Assembly: GCF_001886195.1 (NCBI RefSeq)
Contig: NZ_JXLB01000007.1
Location: 1-64,000 of the forward strand
Origin: Enterococcus ratti
GTDB taxonomy: Bacteria; Bacillota; Bacilli; Lactobacillales; Enterococcaceae
Reading direction: 5' to 3'
Length of the DNA: 64,000 nucleotides
Made by a program: the position numbers and the translations under genes. Shown one piece after another: positions 1 to 9,646 of the stretch (positions are counted from its first letter, which is position 1; each line of letters starts with the position of its first letter). The notes beneath the pieces were generated by a model. The model did not search any database. It saw only the letters and a program-made list of their open reading frames with translations, and was not told the origin of the DNA.

Positions 1-586
1 AGCAAAAGATCAAGCCGGTAATATTTCCGAGGCCAGCAATCAAGTACATCCTAGAACAAGTGTAGAAGAAGAAAATAATGAGCCTTTGCCGCCGAGTGAA
101 TTGCGAGCAGCAACAGTTATGGAAGATAAGGTCGTTTTAATGTGGCAAGCTGCTGATTCTAATGGGATAAGTGCTTATCAAGTTTATCGAAATGATGAGT
201 TAGTAGGAGAGGTGCCAGCGGATATTTTGTCTTATACGGACGCTGGTTTAACAGAAAATACAAATTATTCCTATACAGTTAAATCAAAGGATCCTTCGGG
301 CAATCTTTCTAAAGCTAGCAACTTGATCGTAGTTCAGACGAGTCAAAAACCAGCAAAGAAGACGCCTAAACAACCATCGTCTGACGATCCTGTGAACCAT
401 ACAAAAAATAATACGACAGATAAAAGTATTCCAGCACAAATTATCAATAAGGTTTCAACTGATAAAACTCTGCTTGATAAATTACCGTTAACGGGCAGCC
501 GCGTGCATCCAGCTTTGCAAATAGCGGGAGTAGTTATTGTAGGGGGAATAGCTGTGGTATGGTTTAAGCGACGAAAAAAGAGCTAA
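1..586 (+). CDS. Cell-wall-anchored fibronectin type III surface protein (C-terminal part)
   Basis: The reading frame is open from the left edge, so only the C-terminus is present. The first TTG in view (base 86) lies inside a domain and is not a real start. The protein shows the end of one fibronectin-III-like module, a complete second one (about bases 100-340; aromatic YQVYRN and NYSYTVKSKDPSG strands), and a Lys/Pro/Ser/Thr-rich wall-spanning linker. A sortase sorting signal follows: LPLTG near base 482, a hydrophobic segment and a KRRKK tail. Sortase A would cleave between T and G and join it to peptidoglycan. FN3 modules in such proteins are usually spacers or belong to carbohydrate-active or adhesive proteins; the function lies upstream of the window. 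Confidence 0.85.
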   Translation, partial: AKDQAGNISEASNQVHPRTSVEEENNEPLPPSELRAATVMEDKVVLMWQAADSNGISAYQVYRNDELVGEVPADILSYTDAGLTENTNYSYTVKSKDPSGNLSKASNLIVVQTSQKPAKKTPKQPSSDDPVNHTKNNTTDKSIPAQIINKVSTDKTLLDKLPLTGSRVHPALQIAGVVIVGGIAVVWFKRRKKS

Positions 587-671
587 TTCTTTTTTAAAAG
601 AAAAATAAATAAAAATTTAGCCTCTAATTAATCTAATGGGAACAAAAAGATTTAACTTAACTTTCTAATAC

Positions 672-726
672 AAAACCGAAGAATTGCGATAAAAGTTTCT
701 TTTTTATCACAATTCTTCGGTTTTTT
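672..726. terminator. Bidirectional terminator between surface protein and glmS
   Basis: A stem of about 18 bp (ACCGAAGAATTG... / ...CAATTCTTCGGT, with minor mismatches) is followed by TTTTTT on the plus strand and has A-rich sequence on the other side. It lies between two convergent genes and can serve both. Confidence 0.85.
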
Positions 727-741
727 GAAAGTAATTTTCGT

Positions 742-2550
742 TTATTCTACCGTTACTGATTTTGCTAAGTTACGTGGTTTATCCACATCTAGTCCTCTTA
801 GTAAAGTTGCATAATAAGCAATAAGTTGAGTCGGTAAAACGGTGATTAAGGAAGTAAATAATGGATGAACCAAAGGTAATACTAAGTTATCTTCTTCTTT
901 TTCTAGTCCTTTTGTTGCAATAATTAACGTCTTTGCTCCACGACTTTCTACTTCTTTAAGATTTCCGCGAGTGTGGGCTCCAGTTATTTTTTCACTAATT
1001 AAGCCGATAACTGGTGTATCTGTTTCAATTAAAGCAATGGTTCCATGTTTTAATTCGCCGGCAGCAAAGCCTTCTGCTTGAATATAACTGATTTCTTTTA
1101 ATTTTAATGCCGCTTCTAATGAAACAGCATAATCTGTACCACGACCAATGTAAAAGGCATTCTGTGTGCCTGTGAAATAGCTTTCAGCCAATTCTTGCAA
1201 ATAATCTTTTTGTGAGATGACTTCTTCCATAGCATTTGCAACGATACTTAGTTCGTGATCAATATCAAAATTTAAAGCAGATGGAATTTGCTTTTTGTCG
1301 CCAATTCCTTTTGCAAATACAGCTAAAAGTGCAATTTGAGCGGTATACGCTTTTGTTGAAGCTACTGCAATTTCAGGACCAGCGTGCAAAAGCAAGGTGA
1401 AAGAAGCTTCTCTTGATAAAGTAGAACCGGGAACATTTGTGATCGTTAACGAAGGATAGTGCAATTTATTTATTTTTACTAATACTTGTCGGCTGTCGGC
1501 CGTTTCACCGCTTTGACTCAAGAAAATAAAAAATGGTTTATCTGAAAGTAACGGCATGTTATAGCCAAATTCACTAGCAAGATGTACTTCTACAGGAATA
1601 TGAGTAAGCGTTTCTAGAATAGGTTTTCCTGCCAATCCTGCATGATAGCTTGTTCCACAAGCGATGATGTAAATGCGGTCACTATTTTGGACGGTTGTTA
1701 AAAGCTGTTGATCTATTGTTACTTGGTTGCCATGATTGACATAAAATTGAGCAATTTTTCGCATGACGATAGGTTGTTCATCAATTTCTTTAAGCATGTA
1801 ATAAGGATAAGTTCCTTTTTCTATGTCGCTTGCGTCAATTTGTGCTTCAAATGAAGTACGATTAACGGCTTGACCAGTAAGTGTTTCAATTGAAATTCCA
1901 TTACGGGTTACCATAACTAACTCACCATCTTCAATTTCAACAAATTCTTTTGTATGTGAAATCATTGCCATGGCGTCGCTAGCAATTACATTAAATCCAT
2001 CTCCTAAGCCAACCAATAAAGGACTCTTGTTTTTAGCAACAAACATTTTATCTGGTAATGCACGATCAACCATGGCAAATGCATAAGAACCTTTAACTAA
2101 CTGTAAGGTTTTTACAAAGGCAGATTTTGTATCAAGTCCTTTATTGGAAAAAAATTCAATGAGATGAACAATAATTTCTGTATCTGTTTCACCTAAAAAG
2201 CGATCATTTATTAGATATTCTTTTTTTAATTCTTCAAAATTTTCGATTACTCCGTTATGAACAAGTACAAAGCGTCCACTTTGAGAAGTATGAGGATGGG
2301 CATTTGCATTTGAAGGTTCCCCATGAGTAGCCCAGCGTGTGTGTCCGATGCCAATTGTGCCAATCATATCCTTTGACAATTGATTCTTTAAGTTCTGTAT
2401 TCTTCCTTGTGCTTTGACCAAAAAATCATTTTCATGAGTTGCCACAAATATTCCCGCTGAATCGTACCCTCGATACTCTAATTTTTCTAAACCATTAATC
2501 AATCCGGGAGTTACATTTTCTAATCCAATCATTCCAACAATTCCACACAT
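742..2550 (-). CDS. glmS: Glutamine-fructose-6-phosphate aminotransferase (isomerizing)
   Basis: Makes glucosamine-6-phosphate from fructose-6-phosphate and glutamine, the first step to UDP-GlcNAc and cell wall. The 602-aa length is normal. The N-terminal glutaminase starts MCGIVGMIG, so Cys2 (after Met removal, the N-terminal residue) is the nucleophile; GHTRWATHG and HNGVIENF follow. Two SIS sugar-isomerase domains make up the rest (CGTSYHAG, SQSGETADS, EAALKLKEISYIQAE), ending in the usual DKPRNLAKSVTVE. Cytosolic. It is monocistronic, convergent with the surface protein, and its leader carries a glmS ribozyme, so expression should fall when glucosamine-6-phosphate is plentiful. Confidence 0.98.
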   Translation of the reverse strand: MCGIVGMIGLENVTPGLINGLEKLEYRGYDSAGIFVATHENDFLVKAQGRIQNLKNQLSKDMIGTIGIGHTRWATHGEPSNANAHPHTSQSGRFVLVHNGVIENFEELKKEYLINDRFLGETDTEIIVHLIEFFSNKGLDTKSAFVKTLQLVKGSYAFAMVDRALPDKMFVAKNKSPLLVGLGDGFNVIASDAMAMISHTKEFVEIEDGELVMVTRNGISIETLTGQAVNRTSFEAQIDASDIEKGTYPYYMLKEIDEQPIVMRKIAQFYVNHGNQVTIDQQLLTTVQNSDRIYIIACGTSYHAGLAGKPILETLTHIPVEVHLASEFGYNMPLLSDKPFFIFLSQSGETADSRQVLVKINKLHYPSLTITNVPGSTLSREASFTLLLHAGPEIAVASTKAYTAQIALLAVFAKGIGDKKQIPSALNFDIDHELSIVANAMEEVISQKDYLQELAESYFTGTQNAFYIGRGTDYAVSLEAALKLKEISYIQAEGFAAGELKHGTIALIETDTPVIGLISEKITGAHTRGNLKEVESRGAKTLIIATKGLEKEEDNLVLPLVHPLFTSLITVLPTQLIAYYATLLRGLDVDKPRNLAKSVTVE

Positions 2551-2589
2551 GAGAAATCCCTACTTTCTATATCATAAAATCAAATGAAC

Positions 2590-2731
2590 GTTTCCAATTG
2601 CGTGAATAGGTTCTTGTTCGATCTTCACAGATCGTTTTTTTGCTATTCTGTAGAGTGCAGTCCCTAGGGCCATCCGCCGAAAATTTCGATAAACCCTTTC
2701 CTCGTCATCTGTTTTCACAGATCAGGCGCTA
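2590..2731 (-). ncRNA. glmS ribozyme (glucosamine-6-phosphate-activated self-cleaving RNA)
   Basis: Read on the minus strand, the glmS leader contains AGCGCC (cleavage expected between A at 2730 and G at 2729), then GACGAGG, then AGGGTTTATCGA, TTTCGGCGGATGGCCCT and a GATC-rich hairpin. These blocks, in this order, match the conserved core of the glmS ribozyme family. In that family glucosamine-6-phosphate acts as cofactor for cleavage, and the cut mRNA is then degraded. The 3' boundary (P3-P4 region) is approximate. It ends about 40 nt before the glmS start. Confidence 0.92.
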
Positions 2732-2948
2732 TTTTATTAATGATAAATGGTATATTCAAACTCCTTTTTATTTTTTTTTGGAAACTTCTTAAAGAATAAC
2801 GTTTAATTATATCGTTTGTCAATTAAAAAGATAAAAAGTTGAATTGGTATACATGTAAATGTGATTGCTATATAAAATAAGTTTTGACTATCATCTTTTG
2901 ACAGACTTCGGTACAATGAGAATGTAAAAATAAAAAGGAGGATAAGTA

Positions 2949-3239
2949 GTGGAAGCAAAGATAGAAACGATAACAGTAGGAATGTTGAAAAAACAGCTTG
3001 CTGAATTTGAAAAATTAAATTTTGTAAGTGATGAAACTAAAATTCTTTTAGATACAGGATGGGATAGTCTTCAAGAAATTGCACCTGATGCACTTGCCGT
3101 TAGTTGCGTACAACAATTTGTAGTGGAAGACGAGTGGACAAAAGAGAAATTTCGAGGATTTGTGCTGGAAGAAAAAGCTGAAAAAATGAATGGAGAAGGA
3201 CCGAAAGAACAAGTGCTTGTCCTAAAAAATTTGTATTAA
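2949..3239 (+). CDS. Hypothetical 96-aa protein, first gene of the sppA operon
   Basis: I do not recognise this family. The protein is small, acidic and soluble-looking, with no membrane segment or signal peptide. It has a predicted helical N-terminus (MLKKQLAEFEKLN), a central region with one Cys (SCVQQF), and a Lys/Glu-rich tail. The start is GTG at 2949 behind a strong AAGGAGG site; no better in-frame start exists. It ends 13 bp before sppA, so the two are very probably co-transcribed. Confidence 0.75.
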   Translation: MEAKIETITVGMLKKQLAEFEKLNFVSDETKILLDTGWDSLQEIAPDALAVSCVQQFVVEDEWTKEKFRGFVLEEKAEKMNGEGPKEQVLVLKNLY

Positions 3240-3252
3240 AGAGAGGGAATTT

Positions 3253-4281
3253 ATGAATAAAAAGCGTTGGATAGCAGTTTTAATTGCAGCGGGACTATTC
3301 ATTGTTTCAATAGTATCTGCTAGGTGGACATCAAATTTACAAGAAGAAAAACAAGTCGGTGGCTTGAATCGTTTTCTTTATGGAGATACTGAACTTTCTC
3401 CAACAGTTCTAGAAGAAGGAAATAGTACCGAAAAAATTGTTAAATTATCTGTGGAAGGTACGATTACAGATGAAGGTTCAACGGGTTTTTTTGCTACACA
3501 AGGGTACGATCATGAAAAATTCATGGAACAATTAGAAGCAATAAAAGAGGACGAAAGTGTCAAAGGAATCTTTTTGGAAGTCAATTCTCCCGGCGGCGGC
3601 GTTTATGAAAGTGCGGAAATTGCTAACGCTCTAAATGATATTCGTCAAACACGCCATCTTCCCATGTACGTCAGCATGAAAAATACCGCAGCCAGCGGTG
3701 GGTATTATATTTCAGCACAAGCAGATAAAATTTATGCAACAAAAGAGACCGTTACAGGGTCTATTGGAGTGATTATGTCAAGTTTGAATTATGCTGGATT
3801 ATTAAAAAAACTGGGAATAGAAGATACAACGGTTAAAAGTGGTGCGTTAAAAGATATAGGTTCTAGTACTAGAGCGCAAACTCAAGAGGATCAAGCAGTT
3901 TTACAAGCTTATGTTGATAATGCGTATAATCGATTTGTTAAGGTAGTTAGTGCTGGCAGGCATAAATCAGTAGAAGAAGTGAAAAAAATAGCGGATGGTC
4001 GCATTTATGATGGCGAGCAAGCAAAAGAAGTAGGCTTAGTGGATGAGTTAGGATATCCAGAAGATGCACTAGAGGCAATGAGAAAAGAACAAGGTTTAGA
4101 AAACGCGCAACTTGTAGAATATACCACAAGTACTACAGGATTTGTCAATACTTGGTTAGGTTCAAAATTGGCGGAAATTCAAGGGTTAAAGACATCTGAA
4201 ACAAGTCAGATTTTAACTTTTCTCGAAAAGCAAGGAACGATAGCATCACCAAAAGCCATGTATTATTATGGAGGTGAGTGA
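3253..4281 (+). CDS. sppA: Signal peptide peptidase SppA, membrane-anchored serine protease
   Basis: Degrades signal peptides and other membrane-released peptides, working from the outer face of the cytoplasmic membrane. The 342-aa protein is the short Gram-positive form. One N-terminal membrane anchor (residues about 6-23) is followed by an S49 protease domain: LEVNSPGGGVYES (110-120), the nucleophile Ser148 in TAASGGYY, and the general base Lys200 in SGALKDIGSS. Both positions match the Ser/Lys dyad spacing of the Bacillus enzyme. RBS is GAGAGGG. The stop overlaps the next gene's RBS region, which indicates translational coupling. Confidence 0.95.
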   Translation: MNKKRWIAVLIAAGLFIVSIVSARWTSNLQEEKQVGGLNRFLYGDTELSPTVLEEGNSTEKIVKLSVEGTITDEGSTGFFATQGYDHEKFMEQLEAIKEDESVKGIFLEVNSPGGGVYESAEIANALNDIRQTRHLPMYVSMKNTAASGGYYISAQADKIYATKETVTGSIGVIMSSLNYAGLLKKLGIEDTTVKSGALKDIGSSTRAQTQEDQAVLQAYVDNAYNRFVKVVSAGRHKSVEEVKKIADGRIYDGEQAKEVGLVDELGYPEDALEAMRKEQGLENAQLVEYTTSTTGFVNTWLGSKLAEIQGLKTSETSQILTFLEKQGTIASPKAMYYYGGE

Positions 4282-4283
4282 GC

Positions 4284-4931
4284 GTGAAGAAAAATGCTGG
4301 CGAAAAAATTGCTCATAGCGACCGTCCGAACGTAGGTCCAGATCCTGACTTTTCACAAAAAGTGCTTCGGTCTTTTAAGAAAAGCCCATTATCGGAAAGT
4401 GAAATAAAAGCGAAACAACAGCATTGGAAAAAATATACAGAAGAAACATCGGAGAAAGTAGAAATAAACGATTTTCCTAACTATTTTTATGCTGGATTTT
4501 GGATAAGATTAAGCGCGTTTGTTATTGATTTGATTTGTATTGGAGCGATTATGCGTTTAACGTTGCAAACTGCTGCTAATCTAGGTTGGCTGAAAATTTC
4601 AGACTCCTATTTGAGTGTCTATGGTCTAACTGCATTGGTTATTTATCTTGGGTATTTTATTTTGTTAACTAAATTGAATCATGGACAGACGATTGGAAAG
4701 ATGGTTTTTGGTATTCGGGTAGTTTCTTTTGATGAGCTTGAGTTGAGTTGGTCAACGATATTAGTCCGAGAAGGCGCTTGTCGCTTTATTTTAAAATTTC
4801 CTTTGCTGTTTGTTGGATATTTTCCAATGATTTTTAATCAAAAAAAACAACATGTAGGTGATTATTTTTCAAATACAAGTGTTGTTACTCTTAATTTGAT
4901 TAAAGCGTTTAATCAAGAAACAAATGCTTAA
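4284..4931 (+). CDS. RDD family membrane protein
   Basis: The N-terminal 70 residues are charged and cytosolic. The RDD-type membrane domain follows: an Arg in helix one (FWIRLSAFVIDLIC), a second membrane helix (about 115-135), then GQTIGKMVFGIRVV and a third helix with an FNQKKQHVGDYF motif. RDD proteins are membrane proteins of mostly unknown function; some are proposed transporters. GGAGG at 4270-4274 sits 3 nt from a GTG at 4278 but 9 nt from the GTG at 4284, so 4284 is preferred (215 aa). It overlaps or abuts the end of sppA, so it belongs to the same operon. Confidence 0.88.
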   Translation: MKKNAGEKIAHSDRPNVGPDPDFSQKVLRSFKKSPLSESEIKAKQQHWKKYTEETSEKVEINDFPNYFYAGFWIRLSAFVIDLICIGAIMRLTLQTAANLGWLKISDSYLSVYGLTALVIYLGYFILLTKLNHGQTIGKMVFGIRVVSFDELELSWSTILVREGACRFILKFPLLFVGYFPMIFNQKKQHVGDYFSNTSVVTLNLIKAFNQETNA

Positions 4932-4979
4932 AGTAAATTGTTTTGTTGTTGATAAAAGAAGAGAAGGGAGAAAAAATGT

Positions 4980-5927
4980 GTGGAGCAAATTAACTTTCCT
5001 GATAAATATGAGAATCTCATGCGTTTGGCACGGCAAACATTAGCCGATCACCAATATTTTCAAGCAAAAACTTTGCTTCAACGTGCATATGAACAAAAGA
5101 CGACATTTGAAGCAAACCGTCTACTTGTATTTTGTTTAATTGAAATGGACGAAAAAAAGGAAGCGTTAAATCAAGCATTTGCACATGAAAAGGAATACAT
5201 GAACGAGGAAGAGACTGCGGCATTTTATTTTGATTTACTGATTCAAACCAATGATTACTTATATGCACGTAAGCTAATTGCCAACCATGATTTCTCAGAT
5301 TCATTTGAACAGATCGTGTTGGATAAAATTCAACAAACGGAAACCTTTATGAGACAAAAAGAACGTCAAAAAATCCGTGAGATTCGTTGTAGCGTGGAAT
5401 TATTGCCGAGGTTGTCTCCTACTGAACAATTACGAATGGTGTCAAAAATTGAAAAATTACCGTATCATGAATTTACTCAAACTGTAAGGAAACTGATTGT
5501 CCAGCCAGAAATTCATTTATTTGTGCGCGCCAAATTGTTAGAGTTATTAGTACAAGTAAAAAATAATCAATTGGGTTCTTATTTGACCATCGATAAGTTA
5601 TTGATAGAAGTTACGCCAAATACATTGCCAAAGCCACAAGAACAGCTGGCTTATCAGAAATTATCGAGGTTAGCTGAAAACTATGAGGTGCAAAATGCGC
5701 CTCTTAGTGCGATTTTAAAAGAAGAATTTGTATTGCAATGTGCTCTTCTTTACCCTGTTTATGATACGTATGTCGGAGACCCTAAAAGTTGGTTTGATCA
5801 TACTGTCAGTATCTATGAGGGTGCTACTGATAAGAAGCGAACAGAAGAAGAAAAAATTTTTGCGAAAAAAAGAAAAATTATTTTAAGAGAAATTCGTCTT
5901 TTTCAAGAACAAGAAAGTGGATTATAA
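4980..5927 (+). CDS. Helical-repeat (TPR-like) protein, last gene of sppA operon
   Basis: 315 aa, soluble and almost wholly alpha-helical. The first 120 residues show degenerate tetratricopeptide-type helices (LARQTLADHQYFQAKTLL, then LLVFCLIEMDEKKEALNQA). The rest is helical and charged, with a basic C-terminus. Proteins of this type are found upstream of tig in Lactobacillales; their role is unknown, and protein-protein contact is only an inference. Start is GTG 4980, 9 nt after GAAGGGAG. An overlapping ATG at 4976 is in another frame and stops after five codons. The gap to the previous gene is 48 bp. Confidence 0.8.
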   Translation: MEQINFPDKYENLMRLARQTLADHQYFQAKTLLQRAYEQKTTFEANRLLVFCLIEMDEKKEALNQAFAHEKEYMNEEETAAFYFDLLIQTNDYLYARKLIANHDFSDSFEQIVLDKIQQTETFMRQKERQKIREIRCSVELLPRLSPTEQLRMVSKIEKLPYHEFTQTVRKLIVQPEIHLFVRAKLLELLVQVKNNQLGSYLTIDKLLIEVTPNTLPKPQEQLAYQKLSRLAENYEVQNAPLSAILKEEFVLQCALLYPVYDTYVGDPKSWFDHTVSIYEGATDKKRTEEEKIFAKKRKIILREIRLFQEQESGL

Positions 5928-6063
5928 GATGAAAAAGTCATGAAAAACGGGGATTCTACCTGCTCAATAGGTTTACAATTCGCAAGGGTTAGTGTACTAT
6001 TTAAAGGTATGCATGAAACGTTTTTGATGTATAAAATGAATTTCTAAACTCGGAGGGAATTAA

Positions 6064-7347
6064 ATGACTGCAACATTTGAAAAAAAAGGCACGAATGACG
6101 GTGTTTTAAAATTTACGATTGCGCAAGATGAAATCCAAAAGGGATTAACGACTGCGTTTAACAAAGTAAAAAGAAACTTGAACGTACCGGGGTTTCGTAA
6201 AGGAAAAGTATCGCGCCAAGTATTTAATCGTATGTATGGTGAAGAAGCGCTTTACGAAGATGCGCTGAACGCAATATTGCCAGAAAATTATGAAGCAGCA
6301 GTAAAAGAAGCGGGAATTGAGCCTGTTTCACAACCTAAAATTGATGTAGAGAGTATGGAAAAAGGTCAAGATTGGGTGATTACTGCTGAAGTTACTGTAA
6401 AACCTGAAGTGAAATTAGGACAATATAAAGATTTAATAGTTGAAAAGCAAGACCGCCAAGTAACAGATGCGGACGTTGAAGAACGCCTTAAACGTGAACA
6501 AGAAGCACAAGCGGAGCTAGTGATTAAAGAAGATGCTGCGGCTGAAAATGGAGATACAGTCGTAATAGATTTTGAAGGTTTTGTTGATGGAGAAGTGTTT
6601 GAAGGCGGAAAAGGTGAAAATTATTCGCTTGAATTAGGTTCTGGCTCATTCATTCCTGGGTTTGAAGATCAATTAGTCGGTAAAAAATCAGGAGAAAGCT
6701 TAGACGTAACGGTTACTTTCCCGCAAGACTATCAAGCAAAAGATCTTGCAGGAAAAGAAGCTGTTTTCAAAGTAACTGTTCATGAAGTAAAAGCAAAAGA
6801 AGTGCCTGAATTAGATGATGAATTTGCAAAAGATGTCGATGATGAAGTATCAACATTAACTGAATTAAAAGAAAAATATCGCAAAGAATTAACGGAAACA
6901 AAACAAAAAGCAGCAGATGATGCAAAAGACGAAGCAGCGATTCGCATGGCTGTAGAAAATGCAGAAATTATTGACTTGCCTGAAGTGATGATTCATGATG
7001 AAGTTCACCGTTCTATGGAAGAGTTTTTAAATAACATGCAACGTCAAGGCATCTCTTCAGAAATGTATTATCAAATGACGGGGACGTCAGAAGAAGATTT
7101 ACACAAACAATTTGAAGGCGAAGCAGAAATGCGTACAAAAACCAATCTTGTAATCGAAGCAGTTGCAAAAGCTGAAAAACTAGAAGCAACGGAAGAAGAA
7201 ATTCAGGCGGAAATTCAAGAGTTGGCTGATTCATACAATATGCCGATTGAACAAATTAAACGTGTTTTAACGGATGAGATGTTAAAACATGATGTTATCA
7301 TGAAAAAAGCGATCAATTTAATTACTGAAACAGCAACTGAAGCATAA
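6064..7347 (+). CDS. tig: Trigger factor, ribosome-bound chaperone and prolyl isomerase
   Basis: Binds nascent chains at the ribosome exit tunnel. The 427-aa length is typical. The N-terminal ribosome-binding domain carries the signature FRKGKVSR (about 44-51; family consensus GFRxGKxP, here with S in place of P). The FKBP-type peptidyl-prolyl isomerase domain spans about 155-245 ([30 protein letters not shown]). The long helical C-terminal arm follows. RBS is CGGAGGG. It is monocistronic, with a terminator right after it. Its position between the sppA operon and clpX is the usual one. Confidence 0.98.
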   Translation: MTATFEKKGTNDGVLKFTIAQDEIQKGLTTAFNKVKRNLNVPGFRKGKVSRQVFNRMYGEEALYEDALNAILPENYEAAVKEAGIEPVSQPKIDVESMEKGQDWVITAEVTVKPEVKLGQYKDLIVEKQDRQVTDADVEERLKREQEAQAELVIKEDAAAENGDTVVIDFEGFVDGEVFEGGKGENYSLELGSGSFIPGFEDQLVGKKSGESLDVTVTFPQDYQAKDLAGKEAVFKVTVHEVKAKEVPELDDEFAKDVDDEVSTLTELKEKYRKELTETKQKAADDAKDEAAIRMAVENAEIIDLPEVMIHDEVHRSMEEFLNNMQRQGISSEMYYQMTGTSEEDLHKQFEGEAEMRTKTNLVIEAVAKAEKLEATEEEIQAEIQELADSYNMPIEQIKRVLTDEMLKHDVIMKKAINLITETATEA

Positions 7348-7359
7348 ATATTGGTTGGA

Positions 7360-7400
7360 GAAAAAAGAGGAGGCTGAATAAGTCGCTCCTCTTTTTTCTT
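7360..7400 (+). terminator. Terminator of tig
   Basis: AAAAAAGAGGAGG pairs with CTCCTCTTTTTT across a 14-nt loop and ends in a T-run, 13 bp after the tig stop. Confidence 0.85.
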
Positions 7401-7431
7401 AGATTAAATTTTTTGAGTTTATTTAGCACTT

Positions 7432-7461
7432 TTGCTTTTTTTTGAATTATGGTATTATAAT
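7432..7461 (+). promoter_or_regulatory. Sigma-A promoter of clpX
   Basis: TTGCTT (7432-7437), an 18-bp spacer and a perfect TATAAT (7456-7461), 62 bp before the clpX start. Confidence 0.65.
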
Positions 7462-7523
7462 GAAAGACTTTTAAGTCTGTGATAGTTTCTTGCATTGAAC
7501 GTGCAAGTTAAGGGGTGAAGACC

Positions 7524-8774
7524 ATGTATGATAATCCAAATGGCAATGAGACCGTACGTTGTTCATTTTGTGGAAAAACACAAGAAGAAGTAAAAAAAAT
7601 CGTAGCTGGTCCAGGGGTCTACATCTGTAATGAATGTATTGACCTGTGTAAGGAAATCATTGATGAAGAATTTTATGATGAAGCAGTACGTGAGTTAACA
7701 GAAGTACCAAAACCTTTAGAAATTTTAGAAATCTTAAACGATTATGTGATTGGTCAAGATCGTGCTAAACGTTCATTGGCTGTAGCGGTGTATAACCACT
7801 ACAAACGAGTGAACCAGCAGTCCCAAGAAAATACAGATGATGTGGAATTGCAAAAAAGTAATATCTGTTTGATTGGTCCGACTGGATCAGGTAAGACATT
7901 TTTGGCACAAACTTTAGCGAAAACGTTAAATGTCCCTTTCGCAATAGCAGATGCTACGAGTTTAACGGAAGCAGGGTATGTTGGCGAAGATGTGGAAAAT
8001 ATTTTACTGAAGTTGTTGCAAGCGGCTGATTATAACGTGGAGCGGGCAGAAAAAGGAATTATTTATATTGATGAAATTGATAAGATTGCTCGTAAAAGTG
8101 AAAATGTTTCAATTACCCGTGACGTATCAGGAGAAGGTGTTCAACAAGCACTTTTAAAAATTCTAGAAGGAACTGTAGCGAGTGTACCGCCTCAGGGAGG
8201 TCGGAAACATCCTCATCAAGAGTTTATCCAAATTGATACTACAAATGTATTATTTATCGTTGGTGGTGCGTTTGATGGAATTGAAACAATTGTAAAAAAT
8301 CGTTTGGGAGAAAAGACTATTGGATTTGGTACGCAAAATCAAAAATTGGCTGAAGGCGAAAGCGTTATGCAGCAAATTATTCCAGAAGATTTATTAAAAT
8401 TCGGATTGATTCCAGAATTTATCGGACGCTTACCGGTAATGGCTGCGTTAGAGAAATTGACGACAGAAGACCTTGTACGGATTTTAACGGAACCAAAGAA
8501 TGCATTAGTAAAACAATACAAAAAACTACTGTCTTTGGATGACACGGAATTAGAATTTGAACCAGATGCGTTAAAAGCCATTGCGAAAAAAGCGATTGAC
8601 CGCAATACTGGTGCACGTGGCTTGCGCTCCATTATTGAAGAGATTATGATGGATGTTATGTTTGATATTCCTTCAAATGAAACGATTGAAAAAGTAATTA
8701 TCACAAAAGAAGCTGCTGAACTTACAGGAGAACCGACTGTAATTTATAAAGATTCTGAAAAAAAAGCTGGATAG
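7524..8774 (+). CDS. clpX: ATP-dependent unfoldase ClpX
   Basis: AAA+ ring that unfolds proteins and feeds them to ClpP. The N-terminal zinc-binding domain has Cys13/16/35/38 (CSFC, CNEC). Walker A is GPTGSGKT (118-125) and Walker B is IIYIDEIDK. The substrate-gripping RKH motif (GGRKHP) and the IGFG loop that docks on ClpP are both present. ATG 7524 (416 aa) lies 6 nt after AAGGGGTG; an in-frame GTG at 7515 sits inside the RBS and is rejected. It has its own promoter and a terminator-like hairpin downstream. Confidence 0.97.
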   Translation: MYDNPNGNETVRCSFCGKTQEEVKKIVAGPGVYICNECIDLCKEIIDEEFYDEAVRELTEVPKPLEILEILNDYVIGQDRAKRSLAVAVYNHYKRVNQQSQENTDDVELQKSNICLIGPTGSGKTFLAQTLAKTLNVPFAIADATSLTEAGYVGEDVENILLKLLQAADYNVERAEKGIIYIDEIDKIARKSENVSITRDVSGEGVQQALLKILEGTVASVPPQGGRKHPHQEFIQIDTTNVLFIVGGAFDGIETIVKNRLGEKTIGFGTQNQKLAEGESVMQQIIPEDLLKFGLIPEFIGRLPVMAALEKLTTEDLVRILTEPKNALVKQYKKLLSLDDTELEFEPDALKAIAKKAIDRNTGARGLRSIIEEIMMDVMFDIPSNETIEKVIITKEAAELTGEPTVIYKDSEKKAG

Positions 8775-8778
8775 ATAC

Positions 8779-8825
8779 AAAAGGCTGTCGCAAAAGTTAA
8801 GTGGTGCTTTTACGACGGCTTTGTG
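8779..8825 (+). terminator. Terminator-like hairpin after clpX
   Basis: AAAGGCTGTCGCAAAAG pairs with CTTTTACGACGGCTTT with one mismatch and one G-U pair. The T-run is weak (TTGTGTTTT), so termination may be partial and engB could be read from clpX. Confidence 0.55.
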
Positions 8826-8991
8826 TTTTCCTCACAAAAGTAACAGTTTTTTACGAATTATGATAAGCGGTGTTTGAAGAGTTTGAAATTTGACGCTAAG
8901 TCAGATCTTCTTAAAAAATAACGGTTGTTTCCAGAAGATAGTTCTTATTGCTCAGGTTGCTCTTTTTCACAGCCTTTTTAGGAGAGATTTT

Positions 8992-9585
8992 ATGAAAGTA
9001 CATCATGCAGAAATAGTTATTAGTGCGGTTGCTCCTCAACAGTATCCAGAATCTGATTTACCTGAGGTTGCTTTAGCAGGACGTTCGAATGTCGGAAAAT
9101 CTTCTTTCATTAATACGTTAATTGATCGAAAAAATTTAGCGCGTACGTCGGGAAAACCAGGTAAAACACAAACTTTGAATTTTTATTTAATTGAAAATGT
9201 TTTACATTTCGTTGATGTTCCGGGGTACGGTTATGCAAAAGTATCAAAAATGGAACGTGCTAAGTGGGGGAAAATGATCGAAACCTACCTTACTACTAGA
9301 AAACAATTACGGACAGTAATTGCTTTAGTTGATTTGCGCCATAAGCCGACTCAAGAAGATGTTCAAATGTATGAATTTTTGAAATATTATGGGATATCGG
9401 TGATTGTAGTGGCGACGAAGGCGGATAAAATACCACGAGGGAAATGGAATAAACATGAAAGTGAGATCAAAAAAGCGCTAAACTTTGATGACGACGATCA
9501 ATTTCTTCTATTTTCTTCTGTTACCAAACACGGAAAAGACGAAGCATGGCGGGCAATTGAAGAGGCAATAGCAGATAAAGCCTAA
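8992..9585 (+). CDS. engB: Ribosome-assembly GTPase EngB/YsxC
   Basis: Essential GTPase acting late in 50S subunit assembly. P-loop GRSNVGKS (residues 30-37), the switch I Thr in the GKTQT region, switch [11 protein letters not shown], and the G4 motif TKADK are all visible. From ATG 8992 it is 197 aa, the usual size. AGGAGAG sits 6 nt upstream. An in-frame extension back to 8890 encodes 34 non-family residues without an RBS and is rejected. The clpX-engB order is typical of Firmicutes. A strong hairpin terminator follows directly. Confidence 0.96.
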   Translation: MKVHHAEIVISAVAPQQYPESDLPEVALAGRSNVGKSSFINTLIDRKNLARTSGKPGKTQTLNFYLIENVLHFVDVPGYGYAKVSKMERAKWGKMIETYLTTRKQLRTVIALVDLRHKPTQEDVQMYEFLKYYGISVIVVATKADKIPRGKWNKHESEIKKALNFDDDDQFLLFSSVTKHGKDEAWRAIEEAIADKA

Positions 9586-9646
9586 AAAATTTGCAGCACG
9601 CACAAGTTCTAATTTATAGGAGCTTGTCGTGCTGCAAATTTTTTTA
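9585..9646. terminator. Bidirectional terminator between engB and a small minus-strand gene
   Basis: AAAATTTGCAGCACG pairs perfectly with CGTGCTGCAAATTTT and is flanked by A- and T-runs. It serves engB on the plus strand and the convergent 49-aa gene on the minus strand. Confidence 0.88.

Noticed and set aside
2898-2917. TTGACA and TACAAT before the sppA operon
   Set aside because: Spacer is only 8 bp, too short for one sigma-A promoter; the next TTGACT upstream gives 22 bp, which is too long.
5017-5304. Long minus-strand frames inside the TPR-like, tig, clpX, ligA, EIIC, polA and other genes
   Set aside because: Antisense shadows of real genes, with no RBS and unlikely amino-acid composition.
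8890-8991. 34-residue extension of EngB
   Set aside because: No RBS and not family-like; ATG 8992 has AGGAGAG and gives the normal length.
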